Shown: positions 1-46,910, numbered from the stretch's first letter. The stretch is 64,000 bases of DNA from Aedes albopictus (GCF_035046485.1 NC_085138.1:447617204-447681203), one strand, 5' to 3'. Notes: generated by a model from the sequence alone, not told the origin. Made by a program: numbers and translations.

Positions 1-189
1 GAAAATGCTTGGAAAGTGCAGTGTTTTGTGAAGCGGCAGTTATGGTTTTTGTTTGGTTTGTTCAATGATGTGCAGAGGAGTGTCGCGTCATATTTCGAAT
101 TGATGTTTGGATAAGAAAATGCGAAAGACGCGTCCCGAGGACCGTCCGAATGGCCTGATTTTCCTATGTGCAGAAATGGGGGACCGTCG
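1..189. other. Unassigned intron sequence
   Basis: No coding feature or clear repeat seen; leads into the GACGCRCCTCGAAGG repeat array. Confidence 0.4.
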
Positions 190-785
190 GATTGATTATG
201 TTCGATTTTTGGAATCGAAAGACGTGCCTCGAAGGCCGTCGAGAAAAGTAAAAGAGAGACGCACCTGGAAGGCCGTCGAGAAATGTGAAAGAAAGACGTG
301 CCTCGAAGGCCGTCGAGAGAAGAAAACAAAAAGAACGCACCTTGAAGGCCGTTGAGAAAGGTAAAAGAGGGACGCTCCTGGAAGTCCGCCGAGAAATGGG
401 AAAGAAAGACGCGCCTCGAAGGCTATCGAAGATTTTCAAAGAAAAAGTAAGGAAAAGAGGGACGCACCTCGAAGGCCGTCTAGATAAGTAAAAGAAAGAC
501 GCGCTTCGAAGGCCGTCGGAAAATTGGAAAGAAAGATGCGAAGGCCGTCGAGTAAAGCAAAAGAGGAACGCGCCTCGAGAGCAGTCGAGAAATCGGAAAG
601 AAGGACGTCGAGGAAAGGAAAAGAGGAACGCATCTCGAAAGTAGTTGAGAAATTATAAAGAAAGACGCGTCTCGAAGTCCGTCGACGTCGAGATATGTAA
701 AAGAGAGACGTGTCTCGAAGACCATCGAGAAATTCAAAAAAGTCTTGAAGGTTGTCGAGGAATAGAAAAGAGGAACGAGTTTCGT
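190..785. repeat. Degenerate tandem repeat, unit GACGCGCCTCGAAGGCCGTCGAGAAA
   Basis: About 18 diverged copies of a ~33-base unit with core CCTCGAAGGCCGTCGAG followed by a purine run. Alternate units end in AAATGGGAAAGA or AAAGTAAAAGAGG, so a ~66-base dimer is apparent. The core contains the palindromic GGCC and TCGA. Open frames across it come from the absence of stops in the unit, not from coding. Confidence 0.75.
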
Positions 786-1422
786 AGACTTTCGTGTAGA
801 GAATCTTGGAAGAAATCCACAAAGGAATCCCGGGAAAATCAATTAAGGAATCCCGGGAGGACTTAATAAAGAAATTCTGGGAGAACTCAATTAAGGAACC
901 TCCAAACGAATCCTGAAGTAATCCCTGAAATAATCTCAAACGGAGTCCCTTTTGATATCCTGGAGGAATCCCTGACAAAATCCCGGGAGAGATCTTTGAA
1001 GGAATCATTGAAGGCATCCCAAGAGAAATTAATGTGAAAATCTCGGGAGAAATCTCTGAAGGACTCCCGGAAATAATCGGAAAGAGTCTTTGAAAAAAAA
1101 ATGCCGGGAGAAATTCCTAAAGGAATCCCGGGAAGAATCCCTAGAAGGAACCTTGATGTAAAGTTAATGAAATGTCGAAAGGAATGCCGATGAATACTGC
1201 GATAAATTCCTAAAGAAAACTCGGGAAGAATCAATGAAGGAATCAAGGGATAAATATTTGAAGTAATCCCTGAAAGAATATCACAAAGAAAACCCAGAAA
1301 TAATCCTTGAGTAATCCCTGATGGAATCCCTGAAATAGTCCGTGATAGAACCCGAAATCTCTTACGGGATCCTAGGAGACATCAATTAAGAAATCCCGGG
1401 AGGAATACCTGATGTAATATCG
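786..1422. repeat. Degenerate short-period repeat (GGAATCCCGGGAGAAATC type)
   Basis: Dozens of diverged copies of a ~15-18 base unit around GGAATCCCGGGAG or GGAATCCCTGAAG. The same family recurs at 1830-2010, 16.4-18.5 kb and elsewhere. No coding content. Confidence 0.7.
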
Positions 1423-1430
1423 GAGAACAT

Positions 1431-1717
1431 CTTCTTCTTCTTCTTGGCGTAACGTCCTCACTGGGACAAAGCCTGCTTCTCAGCTTAGTGTTCTATGAGC
1501 ACTTCCACAGTTATTAACTGAGAGCTTCCTCTGCCAATGACCATTTTGCATGTGTATATCGTGTGGCAGGCACGAAGATACTCTATGCCCAAGGAAGTCA
1601 AGGAAATTTCCTTTACGAAAAGATCCTGGACCGACCGGGAATCGAACCCGTCACCCTCAGCATGGTCTTGCTGAATACCCGTGCGTTTACCGCCTCGGCT
1701 ATATGGGCCCTAATTTA
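1431..1717 (-). mobile_element. Feilai-type tRNA-derived SINE
   Basis: Read on the minus strand it starts with a tRNA-like head (GGGCCCATATAGCCGAGG) with pol III box A and a clear box B (GGGTTCGATTCCC). The SINE body follows (CAGTTAATAACTGTGGAAGTG) and it ends in a GAAGAAGAA tail. An 8-base direct duplication, GAGAACAT, lies at 423-430 and 718-725 of the second kilobase (1423-1430 and 1718-1725), marking both ends. Feilai is known from Aedes aegypti. Confidence 0.85.
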
Positions 1718-1829
1718 GAGAACATATCTGATGGAAAAAGAAAATCGAGTTAAATACTGTTCCGGTTAATTCCAACTATGTGTTTGCACCCTGTGACAGA
1801 TACGGTTTTCGACCTCAACTCCTTGAAAG

Positions 1830-2020
1830 CGATGAAGGAATCTCTAAAGGGGGGAATCTCTAAAGGAATTTCGAGAGTAATCAAAGAAAGAATGCCCGGA
1901 GAGATCCCCAACGGAATTCCAGCAAAAATTCTGGAGGAACCCTTGTCAGAATCCTTGAAGGGGTAAGATTGATGTAGGAATCCCGGGTCAAATCCTGAAA
2001 GAATCTCAAAGAAAATCATT
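1830..2020. repeat. Degenerate GGAATCCCGGGAG-type repeat
   Basis: Continuation of the short-period family interrupted by the SINE and a short spacer. Units such as GGAATCTCTAAAGG and AGGAATCCCGGG are visible. Confidence 0.6.
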
Positions 2021-2029
2021 GTAGATTCA

Positions 2030-3720
2030 GTGGTGGTTGAGGTTAATTGTTTAGAACTTGATAAACTGTTTAGAAGGTTCTTTGCTCTAGGATATTTCGC
2101 AAACCTAACCATGGCTGCCAATCATAAAATGAATGGTTTGTGATTGCAATATACTGGATAAGCCGCACGCGTAGATTAAGATGGAGATTGTGGCAGATTT
2201 AGTAGACCCTGAAAGCCCTGAGCTTCAGTATTTTTGCAAACCTCACAATGTCTGACAACCGTAAAAGGACTTCTAGTTTAGATTGCGGAGAACCACATGG
2301 ATGTTCACCGATATCTGTAGAACTTGTACTGTACGATGGATAACCTCAAGCGTAAAATGGAATTGCGGTAGATGCTGGAGAGCTTGATAGTTCAGAACTT
2401 CCGGGCATTTTTTAGACCTCACAATGTCTGACAACCGTGAACAAGACTTTTCCTTGCCATTCTGGAACACCCTGAACAACAGCAGAGGTGAGCAACAAGC
2501 ATAGATTCCCAAGAAACAGAGCTGGCTGAATTACAGTTTCTTAAGCTAAAGTTCGCTTAAGAGTTGTTTGTTCAACTCTTATACAGCAAAAATGTTTGTT
2601 GATCACAATGACCGCATTTCGCAAGCGTAGATTGGTGATGGTGATTGTGGTAGATCTTGTAGAACTTGTAGAACTTACAACCTGTCATACAACCTGAAAA
2701 AGATTATCTCGTAGTACTACGGAGTACCATGGATAACAATAACCGTAAATCGCATGAATAGATTCAATGGCAATTTTGGTAGATTTGGTAGAACTCGAAA
2801 GTCCTGAACTTCAGGACATTTAGCAAACTTTACCATATCCGACTACCGAAAAAAGGCTTTTTCGTTGAGTTGGGGAGCACCATGGATATTAGAGGACAAT
2901 AACTGCAAACGTAGATTGAATGGCAATTGAGGTAGATTCTGTAGAGCTTGAAAGTCCTGAGCTCCAGAACATTTTGCATACCTTACAATGTCGTACAACC
3001 TCAAACAGATTTTCTCTTAAAATTATGGAGTACCCTGAAGAACAACGACCGTAAACCGTAAGCGTAGATTGAATGGTAGTTGTGGTAGATTTCGTAGAAC
3101 TTGAAAGTCCTGAACTTCAGGATATTCAACCAACTTTACAATATTCGACAACCAAAAAACTGCCTTCTCGTTGGGTTGTGGAGCATCATGGATATCAGAG
3201 AACATTAGCTGCAAACGTTTGATTGAATGGCAGCTGAGGTAGATTCTGTAGGACTTGAAAGTCCTGAACTCTACAACATTTTGCATACTTTACAATGTCG
3301 TACAACCTCAAAAAGATGTTCTCTTAGAATTACGGAGTACCCTGGAGAACAATGACCGTAAACCGCAAGCGTAGATTGAATGGCGATTATGGTAGATTTT
3401 GTAGAACTTGAAAGTCCTGCTCTTCAGGACATTCAGCAAACTTTTATTATTCAACAACCGGAAAAAAATACGTAGATTAGATGGCGATTGAGGTAGATTC
3501 TGCAGTACTTGAAAGTCCTGAACTCCAGAAGTAGAACTTGAAAGTCCTAAACTTCAGGACATTTTGCAAACCTTGAAATGTCCCGAAACCGTAAAAAGTA
3601 CTGTTCGTTCAATTACAAAGCAACTCGGAACATATCGGTCAAAAGCCGCTGCGGTAGATCCTGTTGACCATGTCAGTCTTCACTCTAGGATAGTTTGGAT
3701 ATCCTAGAACATCCAAACAA
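2030..3720. repeat. Satellite-like tandem repeat, period about 150 bp
   Basis: Diverged tandem units containing GCGTAGATTGAATGGC, GGTAGATT.TGTAGAACTTG, AAAGTCCTGAACTTCAGGAC and CAATGTC..ACAACC. The GAATGG landmark recurs at about 3070, 3224 and 3376, giving a period close to 152 bp. CTTGAAAGTCCTGAACTTC recurs at least seven times. Short units such as AACTTCAGGAC resemble the array at 20.4-21.3 kb. Confidence 0.75.
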
Positions 3721-4204
3721 ACCGAAAACAGCTGCCCGCTTTAGTCCTGCGGCTCTATGAGTATTCTGTATAATTTTCCCATGATTTTTTTTTGCATTGA
3801 TAACATTCAGGCGGTTATAGAGCATAAGACTTAAATTCCATAACGTATTGGAGGCCTTAGGGTGATCTAGGTTTTTGAACGTGATCACCGAAGTAAATCA
3901 GACATCAAGGGTCTCTGTAACCTATTTTTCAATGTTGAAAATCATGAATGTTAACAATTCCTCCGAACATTTCCGAAAAATGCTAAAAAAGCCACCTATT
4001 TCGTCACCCCACCAAAAAGGGAAAGGGTGCAGGGGGATGTCCATCAATACATCTTATAGTACAACTATTCCCCTTGATGTATACACAAAAGAGTAGGTCA
4101 ACGTTGTATGGGGAAAATTAAAGTTTGATTGCGTCAACCCGGAACAAAGCTTTTTTAATCTATATTTGCGTTCAAAGCCATAGCCGTAACCAGAGAGGGG
4201 CAAG
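3721..4204. other. Unassigned AT-rich intron sequence
   Basis: No gene, tRNA or clear repeat unit recognised between the satellite and the next repeat field. Confidence 0.4.
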
Positions 4205-6235
4205 GGAGGGGAGTTTCCCTTAGGAATGCCTCTTGGAATTGCTCCCAGGAATCCTTTTGGGATTTCTTAAGGAAATTCTACAGGGATTCCTTCAGGAACT
4301 GCTACAGGGATTCCTCAAAGAGTTCCTCAATGAACTCTTCTTAGGATTCCTTCAGGATTTGTCCAAGAATTCTATCTGCGATTTCTTCAGGAATTCTTCC
4401 TGGGATTCCTCCAGTAATTTCTCTTCACGAATTTCTTCAGGGATTCCTCCACGAATTATTCCAGGGATTCTTCTGGAAAATTGCTGCAGGGATTCCGACA
4501 GAAATGCTTCTAGATATCCCTCTAGGAATTTCTCAAGAAATTCCTCCAGTAATTCTTCTAGAGATTTCTACATGAGTTTGTCTAGAGATTGCTCCGAGAA
4601 TCTCTGCAGGCATTCCTCGCGAATTCCTTCGGTGATTCTTTCTGGAACAACTTATTTTAAAAAAATCCTCCAAAGATTCCCCCTGGAACTCTTCTTAGAA
4701 TTCCTTCAGGAATTCCTCCTCCTTTAAGGAACTCCTCCAGGAATTTATTCAGTACTTCCTCCACGTACTGTTTAGGGATTCTCTTAGGAATTCCTCTTGA
4801 AATTGCTTCAGGAATTTCTTCAGGAACTGCTTCAGGGATTCCTCCACGAACTCTTTGAAGGATTCCTTCAGAATTTCTCAAAGAATTCCATCTGCGATTT
4901 CTTCGGTAATTATTCCAGGTATTCCTCTACGAATTCCTTAGAAGATTCCTCCAGACATCTCATCAGGATTTCCTCCAGGAATTCTTCCTGGAATTCCTCT
5001 GGAAATTCCAGCAGGGATTACTCTAAAAATTCCCCCAGCAATTCCTCCAGAGATTCCTTCAGAAATTCCGCCAGCAATTCCTTTAGGAATTCCTCCAGAG
5101 ATTTCTCCAGAAGTTCCTCTGGTGATTCCTTTAGGAATTCCTACAGGGTTTCTTCCTTGGGTTCTTGCACAGATTTCTCCAGGAGTTCGTTCAGCGATTC
5201 CGCCAGGTATACCTCCATATATTCCTCCAAGAATTGCTTCAGGGATTCCCCCAGGAGTTCCTCCAGGAATTCCCCACTAATTCTTGCAGGAATTCATTCA
5301 AGAATTCTTCAAGGGATTCCTCGAAGGATATTTCCAGAGACTCCTACAGGAATTTCTCCATAGATTTCTCCAGGAATCACGTCAGGGATTCCTCTAAGAA
5401 TACCACCACGAAGGGGACTAGGCATTTCTCAGGGGAAATCCTCCAGAAATCCTCCAGAAATTCCTCCAAGGAATCTGGCATTGCAGGCATTCCTCCAGGA
5501 TTTTTCCAGTAATTTCTCTAGGAACTCCTCCAGGAATTACCCCAGCAATTTTCCAAGAATTACTCCTGGAAATCTTTCAGAATTATGTCAGCAATTTCTC
5601 CAGGAAATCCTGTAGGGATTTCTTCAGGGATCCTTCAGGATGTTTTCAGAGATTCCTCCAGGCATTCCTCCAGGAATGCATCCAAATATTCCTCCAGGGA
5701 TTGCTTCAGGGATTCCTCCAGAAATTTCTCCAGGGATCTTTCCAGAGATTCCTCCAGGAAATCTTCTAGAAATTCCTCCTGGAACTACTCAAGGGAATTT
5801 TTCAGAAATTTCTCCAGAAATGCCTCCCAGAATTCCTCTGGAGATAACTCCAGGTATTCCCAAGGAATACTTCCAGAGATTGTTTCGAGAATTTATCCAA
5901 GAATTTCTCCAGAGAATTCCCGTTGGGTCTCATCCAAAAATTGCTCCAGGTATCACACCAGAAATTCGTTCAGAGATTGCTCCAGGAATTCCTTCAAGGT
6001 TCTCTCTAAGGAAGTGCTTCAGGGATTCCTCCAGGTTTCCTTTAGGAATTTATCTAAGAATTCCTCAAAAGATTTTTTCAGAGATTTTTCTAGGAATTCC
6101 TTCCTGAGTTCCTCCAGGAATTTCCACAATTTATCCAGGAACTTCTCCAGGTATACTTTCAGAAATTCCTCCAGGGGTTGTTCCGGGAATTCTTCAAGGG
6201 ATTGCTCCAGGAATAGTATTCCTCCAGCGACTAGT
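4205..6235. repeat. Long degenerate TTCCTCCAGGAATTC repeat field
   Basis: Two kilobases made almost wholly of diverged ~15-base units (ATTCCTCCAGGA, ATTTCTCCAGGG, ATTCCTTCAGG). GGAATTCC is self-complementary, so both strands carry the motif. Stop codons are rare in two frames, which produces long RNSSRDSS- or IPPGIPP-like open frames of up to 239 codons; these are artefacts. Confidence 0.85.
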
Positions 6236-6239
6236 ATTG

Positions 6240-9200
6240 GAAGACTGGAGGCGCTGTGGACTGTTTTTACTGTCGCCATGAGACAGAATTTCTTTCAAAA
6301 GTAAGGATGCGGTCATCCGGACGCGCTGTGGACTGTTGTACTGTCGCCATGAGACAGCATTTCTTACAAAAGTAAGGGTACGGTCATCCGGACGCGCTGT
6401 GGACTGTTTTTACTGTCGCCATGAGATAGAATTTCTTACAAAAGTAAGAGTGCGGTCATCCGGATGCGCTGTGGACTGTTGTACTGTCGCCATGAGACAG
6501 AATTTCTTACAAAAGTAAGGGTGCGGTCATCCGGACGCGCTGTGGACTGTTTTTACTGTCGCCATGAGACAGAAATTCTTACAAAAGTAAGGGTGCAGTC
6601 ATCTAGACGCGCTGTGGACTGTTTTTACTGTCGCCATGAGACAGAATTTCTTACAAAAGTAAGAGTGCGGTCATCCGGACACGCTGTGGGCTGTTTTTAC
6701 TGTGTCGCCATGAGATAGAATTTCTTACAAAAGTAAGAGTGCGGTCATCCGGACGCGCTGTGGACTGTTTTTACTGTCGCCATGAGATAGAATTTCTTAC
6801 AAAAGTAAGAGTGCGGTCATGCGGACGCGCTGTGGACTGTTGTACTGTCGCCATGAGACAGAATTTCTTACAAAAGTAAGGGTGCGGTCATCCGGACGCG
6901 CTGTGGACTGTTTTTACTGTCGCCATGAGACAGAATTTCTTACAAAGTAAGGGTGCGGTCATCCGGACGCGCTGTGGACTGTTTTTACTGTCGCCATGAG
7001 ATAGAATTTCTTACAAAAGTAAGAGTGCGGTCATCCGGATGCGCTGTGGACTGTTGTACTGTCGCCATGAGACAGAATTTCTTACAAAAGTAAGGGTGCG
7101 GTCATCCGGACGCGCTGTGGACTGTTTTTACTGTCGCCATGAGACAGAAATTCTTACAAAAGTAAGGGTGCAGTCATCCAGACGCGCTGTGGACTGTTTT
7201 TACTGTCGCCATGAGACAGAATTTCTTACAAAAGTAAGAGTGCGGTCATCCGGACGCGCTGTGGGCTGTTTTTACTGTGTCGCCATGAGACAGAAATTCT
7301 TACAAAAGTAAGGGTGCAGTCATCCAGACGCGCTGTGGACTGTTGTACTGTCCCCATGAGACAGAATTTCTTACAAAAGTAAGGGTGCGGTCATCCGGAC
7401 GCGCTGTGGACTGTTTTTACTGTCGCCATGAGACAGAATTTCTTACAAAAGTAAGGGTACGGTCATCCGGATGCGTTGTGGACTGTTTTTACTGTCGCCA
7501 TGAGATAGAATTTCTTACAAAATTAAGAGTGCGGTCATGCGGACGCGCTGTGGACTGTTGTACTGTCGCCATGAGACAGAATTTCTTACAAAAGTAAGGG
7601 TACGGTCATCCGGACGCGCTGTGGACTGTTTTTACTGTCGCCATGAGACAGAAATTCTTACAAAAGTAAGGGTGCGGTCATCCAGACGCGCTGTGGACTG
7701 TTTTAACTGTCGCCATGAGATAGAATTTCTTACAAAAATAAGAGTGCGGTCATGCGGACGCGCTGTGGACTGTTTTTACTGTCGCCATGAGACAGAATTT
7801 CTTACTAAAGTAAGGGTGCGGTCATCCGGACGCGCTGTGGACTGTTTTTACTGTCGCCATGAGACAGAATTTCTTACAAAAGTAAGGGTGCGGTCATCCA
7901 GACGCGCTGTGGACTGTTTAAGGGTGCGGTCATCCAGACGTGCTGTGGACTGTTTTTACTGTCGCCATGAGACAGAATTTCTTACAAAAGTAAGGGTGCG
8001 GCCATCCGGACACGCTGTGGACTATTTTTACTGTCGCCATGAGATAGAATTTATTACAAAAGTAAGAGTGCGGTCATGCGGACGCGCTGTGGACTGTTGT
8101 ACTGTCGCCATGAGACAGAATTTCTTACTAAAGTAAGGGTGCGGTCATCCGGACGCGCTGTGGACTGTTTTTACTGTCCCCATGAGACAGAAATTCTTAC
8201 AAAAGTAAGGGTGCGGTCATCCAGACGCGCTGTGGACTGTTGTACTGTCACCATGAGATAGAACTTCTTACAAAAGTAAGGGTACGGTCATCCGGACGCG
8301 CTGTGGACTGTTTTTACTGTCGCCATGAGATAGAATTTCTTACAAAAGTAAGAGTGCGGTCTTGCGGACGCGCTGTGGACTGTTGTACTGTCGCCATGAG
8401 ACAGAATTTCTTACAAAAGTAAGGGTGCGGTCATCCAGACGCGCTGTGGACTGTTTAAGGGTGCGGTCATCCAGACGTGCTGTGGACTGTTTTTACTGTC
8501 GCCATGAGACAGAATTTCTTACAAAAGTAAGGGTGCGGCCATCCGGACACGCTGTGGACTATTTTTACTGTCGCCATGAGATAGAATTTATTACAAAAGT
8601 AAGAGTGCGGTCATGCGGACGCGCTGTGGACTGTTGTACTGTCGCCATGAGACAGAATTTCTTACTAAAGTAAGGGTGCGGTCATCCGGACGCGCTGTGG
8701 ACTGTTTTTACTGTCCCCATGAGACAGAAATTCTTACAAAAGTAAGGGTGCGGTCATCCAGACGCGCTGTGGACTGTTGTACTGTCACCATGAGATAGAA
8801 CTTCTTACAAAAGTAAGGGTACGGTCATCCGGACGCGCTGTGGACTGTTTTTACTGTCGCCATGAGATAGAATTTCTTACAAAAGTAAGAGTGCGGTCTT
8901 GCGGACGCGCTGTGGACTGTTGTACTGTCGCCATGAGACAGAATTTCTTACAAAAGTAAGGGTGCGGTCATCCAGACGCGCTGTGGACTGTTTAAGGGTG
9001 CGGTCATCCGGACACGCTGTGGACTGTTTTTACTATCGCCACGAGACAGAATTTCTTACAAAAGTAAGGGTACGGTCATCCGGACGTGCTGTGGACTGTT
9101 TTTACTGTCGCCATGAGATAGAATTTCTTACAAAAGTAAGAGTGCGGTCTTGCGGACGCGCTGTGGACTGTTGTACTGTCGCCATGAGACAGAATTTCTT

Positions 9201-9380
9201 ACAAAAGTAAGGGTGCGGTCATCCAGACGCGCTGTGGACTGTTTAAGGGTGCGGTCATCCGGACACGCTGTGGACTGTTTTTACTGTCGCCATTAGACAG
9301 AATTTCTTACAAAAGTAAGAGTGCGGTCATCCGGACGCACTGTAGACTGTTGTTACTGTCGCCATGGTACAGAATTTATT
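6240..9380. repeat. 72-bp minisatellite array, about 43 units
   Basis: Head-to-tail copies of a 72-base unit (landmarks CTGTCGCCATGAGACAG, CTTACAAAAGTAAG, GCGGTCATCCGGACGCGC, TGTGGACTG). CTTAC-AAAA-GTAAG can form a small hairpin in each unit. Because 72 is divisible by three, one frame stays open and repeats 24 residues (CRHETEFLTKVRVRSSGR followed by AVDCFY). A 71-base variant (GACTGTTGTACTG) breaks that frame every few units. Higher-order structure: 7921-8457 and 8458-8994 are near-identical 537-base blocks. Each ends in a unit truncated by about 37 bases (CTGTTTAAGGG); a further partial block follows to 9245. Confidence 0.93.
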
Positions 9381-9419
9381 ACAAAAGACAACTTGTTTTG
9401 ATGATTTCACATTACTGAA

Positions 9420-9900
9420 CATGGCTACGAAACTAAGACTGCCAAGAACTTGGAGACTAGCAGCGAAAGTAACAAGCAAGAGGATCGGACAATAGACGCG
9501 TAAGCTATCCTTGCGGCAATTCCACTAATCTGGCTGTGAAAGTTTGAAGAAAGTACGGAATGAGTCATCAAGAGGTGCAATGAGACCGAAGCTACGTTCT
9601 GTGGTAACAACCGAGGAGAAGGAGGCGTTCCGTGGAAATGTGTGTTTTGCAGCCTCCGAAGTGGACATCAGTGAAGGTTGGCTCCTAGATTCAGGATCAT
9701 CGAATCATATGACTAGTCGAGTTGACTTGCTGAACAATATTATGGAAATGGAGAAACGAAGTGGCCTCTTGGCAAATGGGAAAAGGATACAACAGATATG
9801 TAAGGTGTGGCTACCGTATTATCAAACAATGCACAGACTGGCTCTATAACTGTGTTATTGAAAAATGTAACTGTTATCCCAGACTTGTCAGCGAATCTCA
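9420..9900 (+). pseudogene. Ty1/copia gag-pol fragment (zinc-knuckle relic and protease)
   Basis: The frame from 9544 encodes GWLLDSGSSNHMTSRVDLL, the copia aspartic-protease active site (DSG). A decayed Cys-rich piece precedes it. The protein runs through LLANGKRI and then needs a frame change near 9800 to continue as ...ITVLLKNVTVIPDLSANL. No RT, integrase or LTR is visible, so this is a dead fragment. It is antisense to the BRSK gene and stops at about 9900, roughly 20 bases from the exon 11 donor. Confidence 0.8.
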
Positions 9901-9920
9901 ACGATCCCTCGCAAACTTAC

Positions 9921-44500
<34,580 letters not shown>

Positions 44501-45123
44501 AAGTTTCAATGGCGATTTCCACCAGCCACCAGCAGAGCAGCCAGTATTGACATGTTCCTCCCTCGGAGAAGAACAACCCCCCTGCGCTCCGGTCGTGTGT
44601 GTGTGCAGAGCAGGAGCGAGAGAACACGCAGTTAGTTGAGAACACTCACAGAACGTGTGTTGGTGTTATGCGGAGAAAAGCAGGCGGCGAGTTTTCCTTT
44701 ATTTCCCGACGGATGCCATGCTTTTACCAATGTCGTCGCTGCTGTCGCTCTCGAGCGCTACTAAGCGGAATAGGATACTTTTGGTTGGACAAATCCTTTC
44801 CATTAAAACGGTCGGTGTAGTTGTGCGTGTATGTATGCAATGCATGTTTCGATTGCAACCCTCCCGTGCACCACCCCCAGGCTGTAATGTGAGAGTGTGA
44901 GTATGCGAGAGTGAGTGAACTGGTTGGGTGAGTGTCACCCCCCTTATCCTGTGAATGGCATGTGAGTGAAATAATTTCACGTCAACAGGAGCAGCACGCG
45001 TTCCCTTCGTATTATCTGGGATCGAAGGAGTCTATCGTAATTTTTCTGACACTTGGGTTGCTGCTGAAATAAATTGGACATGGTTGCCAAATTTTTCTTT
45101 TACATTCAATCGTTATGGGTTAT

Positions 45124-45503
45124 GGCTTGTCCGCACTGAGCGCATGAAAATTCTGCTCTTTGGGTTTACACCATCAAACACATCATAAAATAGAAATCTT
45201 TTCATCCTATCAGATAGAAGGATGTTGAAATATCCTAAATGTCATTTCGAACTGTCAAAAAACCGCACCGTAGAGCCGCACGGGCCGTTCAAAGTGAAAT
45301 TCACTAGAGTGTTTTCACCTGGGTGAAAATCTCTTTGTGCGCTTCGTGTGGCTCTGCGGTGCGGTTTTTTGACACTTCGAAATGACATTTAGGATATTTC
45401 AACATCCTTCTATCTGATAGGATGAAAAGATTTCTATTTTATGATGTGTTTGGTGGTGTAAACCCAAAGAGCAGAATTTTCATGCGCTCAGTGCGGACAA
45501 GCC
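45124..45503. mobile_element. 380-bp foldback element upstream of the BRSK gene
   Basis: Near-perfect inverted arms of about 170-190 bp: outer GGCTTGTCCGCACTGAGCGC, inner AAAAAACCGCACCG. The flanks TTATGGGT (left) and TGATGGGT (right) could be an 8-base duplication with one change. No coding frame. Confidence 0.85.
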
Positions 45504-45844
45504 TGATGGGTAGTATGCAGATCGCAAGAAATTTCTTGGCCTATCTCGATGCGTGGAAAATTCAGGCAAGGAATCGCTCAAGAAATGAGAAAGCGTCGCT
45601 TTATTCCGAATCATAGTATGGAGCTGAAACGAAACGTCAAATCAAATGGGGCTTGCTGTGTTAAATTTCTTGACCATTCCGGCCACGGAAAAATAATGCA
45701 CTGAACAAAAAACACTTGAGCGATTCCTTTTGAAGTCCATACCTCGCATTAGAGTGAGAACGGAACAAACATGCGTGCTTTCATATTGATTGTTGATTAT
45801 TTACTTTAGTGTATTTTGAAAGTTTATTCAAATAATGCACAGAT

Positions 45845-46045
45845 AAAAATAATGAGGTTTACACGTCATGTAAACTTCATTCAAGTCATGTAAACTTCCA
45901 GTTATGATGGTTTACATGATATATCATGTAAATTTGTGTTATATGTCATGTAAAAACTCTGAGTCATGCTGATTTACATGACATATGATGGAAGTTTACA
46001 TGTTATTTCATGAGATTTACATGACATGTCATGTAAACTTCTGTG
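45845..46045. repeat. Cluster of TTTACATGACATGTCATGTAAA-like palindromes
   Basis: At least eight copies of TCATGTAAA or TTTACATGA in alternating orientation within 200 bp, including the palindrome TTTACATGACATGTCATGTA followed by AA. Related cores recur in the foldback at 46.3-46.6 kb. Confidence 0.7.
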
Positions 46046-46271
46046 AAATTCCACGCTCCAAACATGTGCATTATATGCCACAGAAATTTACACTATCTTT
46101 TCGATCTGTGTGGAATGTAGTCTTTGTTAATGAATACTCAAGAGATAAAAAAATATTGAAGAATTTAAAGTACAAATATATGAGAATGATCCATTTTACA
46201 GAGCTTTAAACGTGTTGATATTGATGTTACGATGATATTATACAAATATTTTAATAGCTAAGCCCACTAAA

Positions 46272-46567
46272 CACAGAAAAAAATATTCATGTAAAATTCA
46301 GCGAGAAATCATGCACATAAAGGGAATGCTAGAGTTAGTGCATATTTACATGAGATATCATGTAAAATAACGTTACGATCGTTTAAATTTCCGCTAATAG
46401 TCGCGTAACCGGTTGGAGTCCATGACGGTTTATGCGATAATTGGCGGAAATTTACGCGATGGTGATGTAATTTTACATTATATCTCATGTAAAAGTGCAC
46501 TAACTCTAGCATTCCCTTTATGTGCATGATTTCTCGCTGAATTTTAATTACATATTTTTTTTCTGTG
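46272..46567. mobile_element. Foldback/MITE, ~296 bp
   Basis: Inverted arms of about 110 bp: CACAGAAAAAAATAT, TTCAGCGAGAAATCATGCAC and GGGAATGCTAGAGTTAGTGC. The inner parts carry TTTACATGAGATATCATGTA. No coding frame. Confidence 0.8.
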
Positions 46568-46867
46568 CAGGTACAGAGTAACGGATTTCAAAAATATGTG
46601 GCAAGTTGATTATCCACGCATGAGAGACAAAAAAATAGCCGTACTAATATTTTTGTTTTAAATGGTATTAAATGCAGAAGTTTTTTTCATATTAGAAAAT
46701 TTGAAAAAAGATGAACCATTTTTAGCTGTTTTTCATAAATACTAACCTGCCATAACTCGATGTGATTTCAATGTGTTATTCCAAAATTTAATGACTATCA
46801 CACGAATAACTCAAAGTGATATGATATCAGTTTTTGTTCTTGACGAAATATCCGAAAATTTCTATGA

Positions 46868-46910
46868 CGGGCTTGGTGGTCTAGTGGCTATCGCTTCTAT
46901 ACTCATGGCT
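46868..46910 (+). mobile_element. Possible truncated tRNA-like SINE head
   Basis: GGGCTTGGTGGTCTAGTGGC resembles a pol III box A region, but no box B or body follows. Confidence 0.3.

Noticed and set aside
436..1017. 193-codon minus-strand open frame
   Set aside because: Falls in two different degenerate repeat arrays; composition follows the repeats.
4233..6304. Long open frames (164-239 codons) of Ser/Arg/Asn or Pro/Gly/Ile repeats
   Set aside because: Direct translation of the TTCCTCCAGGAA degenerate repeat, open in more than one frame; no non-repetitive protein sequence.
7537..8136. 199-codon frame with repeated CRHETEFLTKVRVRSSGR
   Set aside because: Consequence of the 72-bp unit length; no start context, broken by 71-base units, no non-repeat domain. 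Kept as a curiosity in the findings.
6240..9380. Resemblance to a CRISPR-like array
   Set aside because: Units are contiguous with no unique spacers, and the window is from an animal genome.
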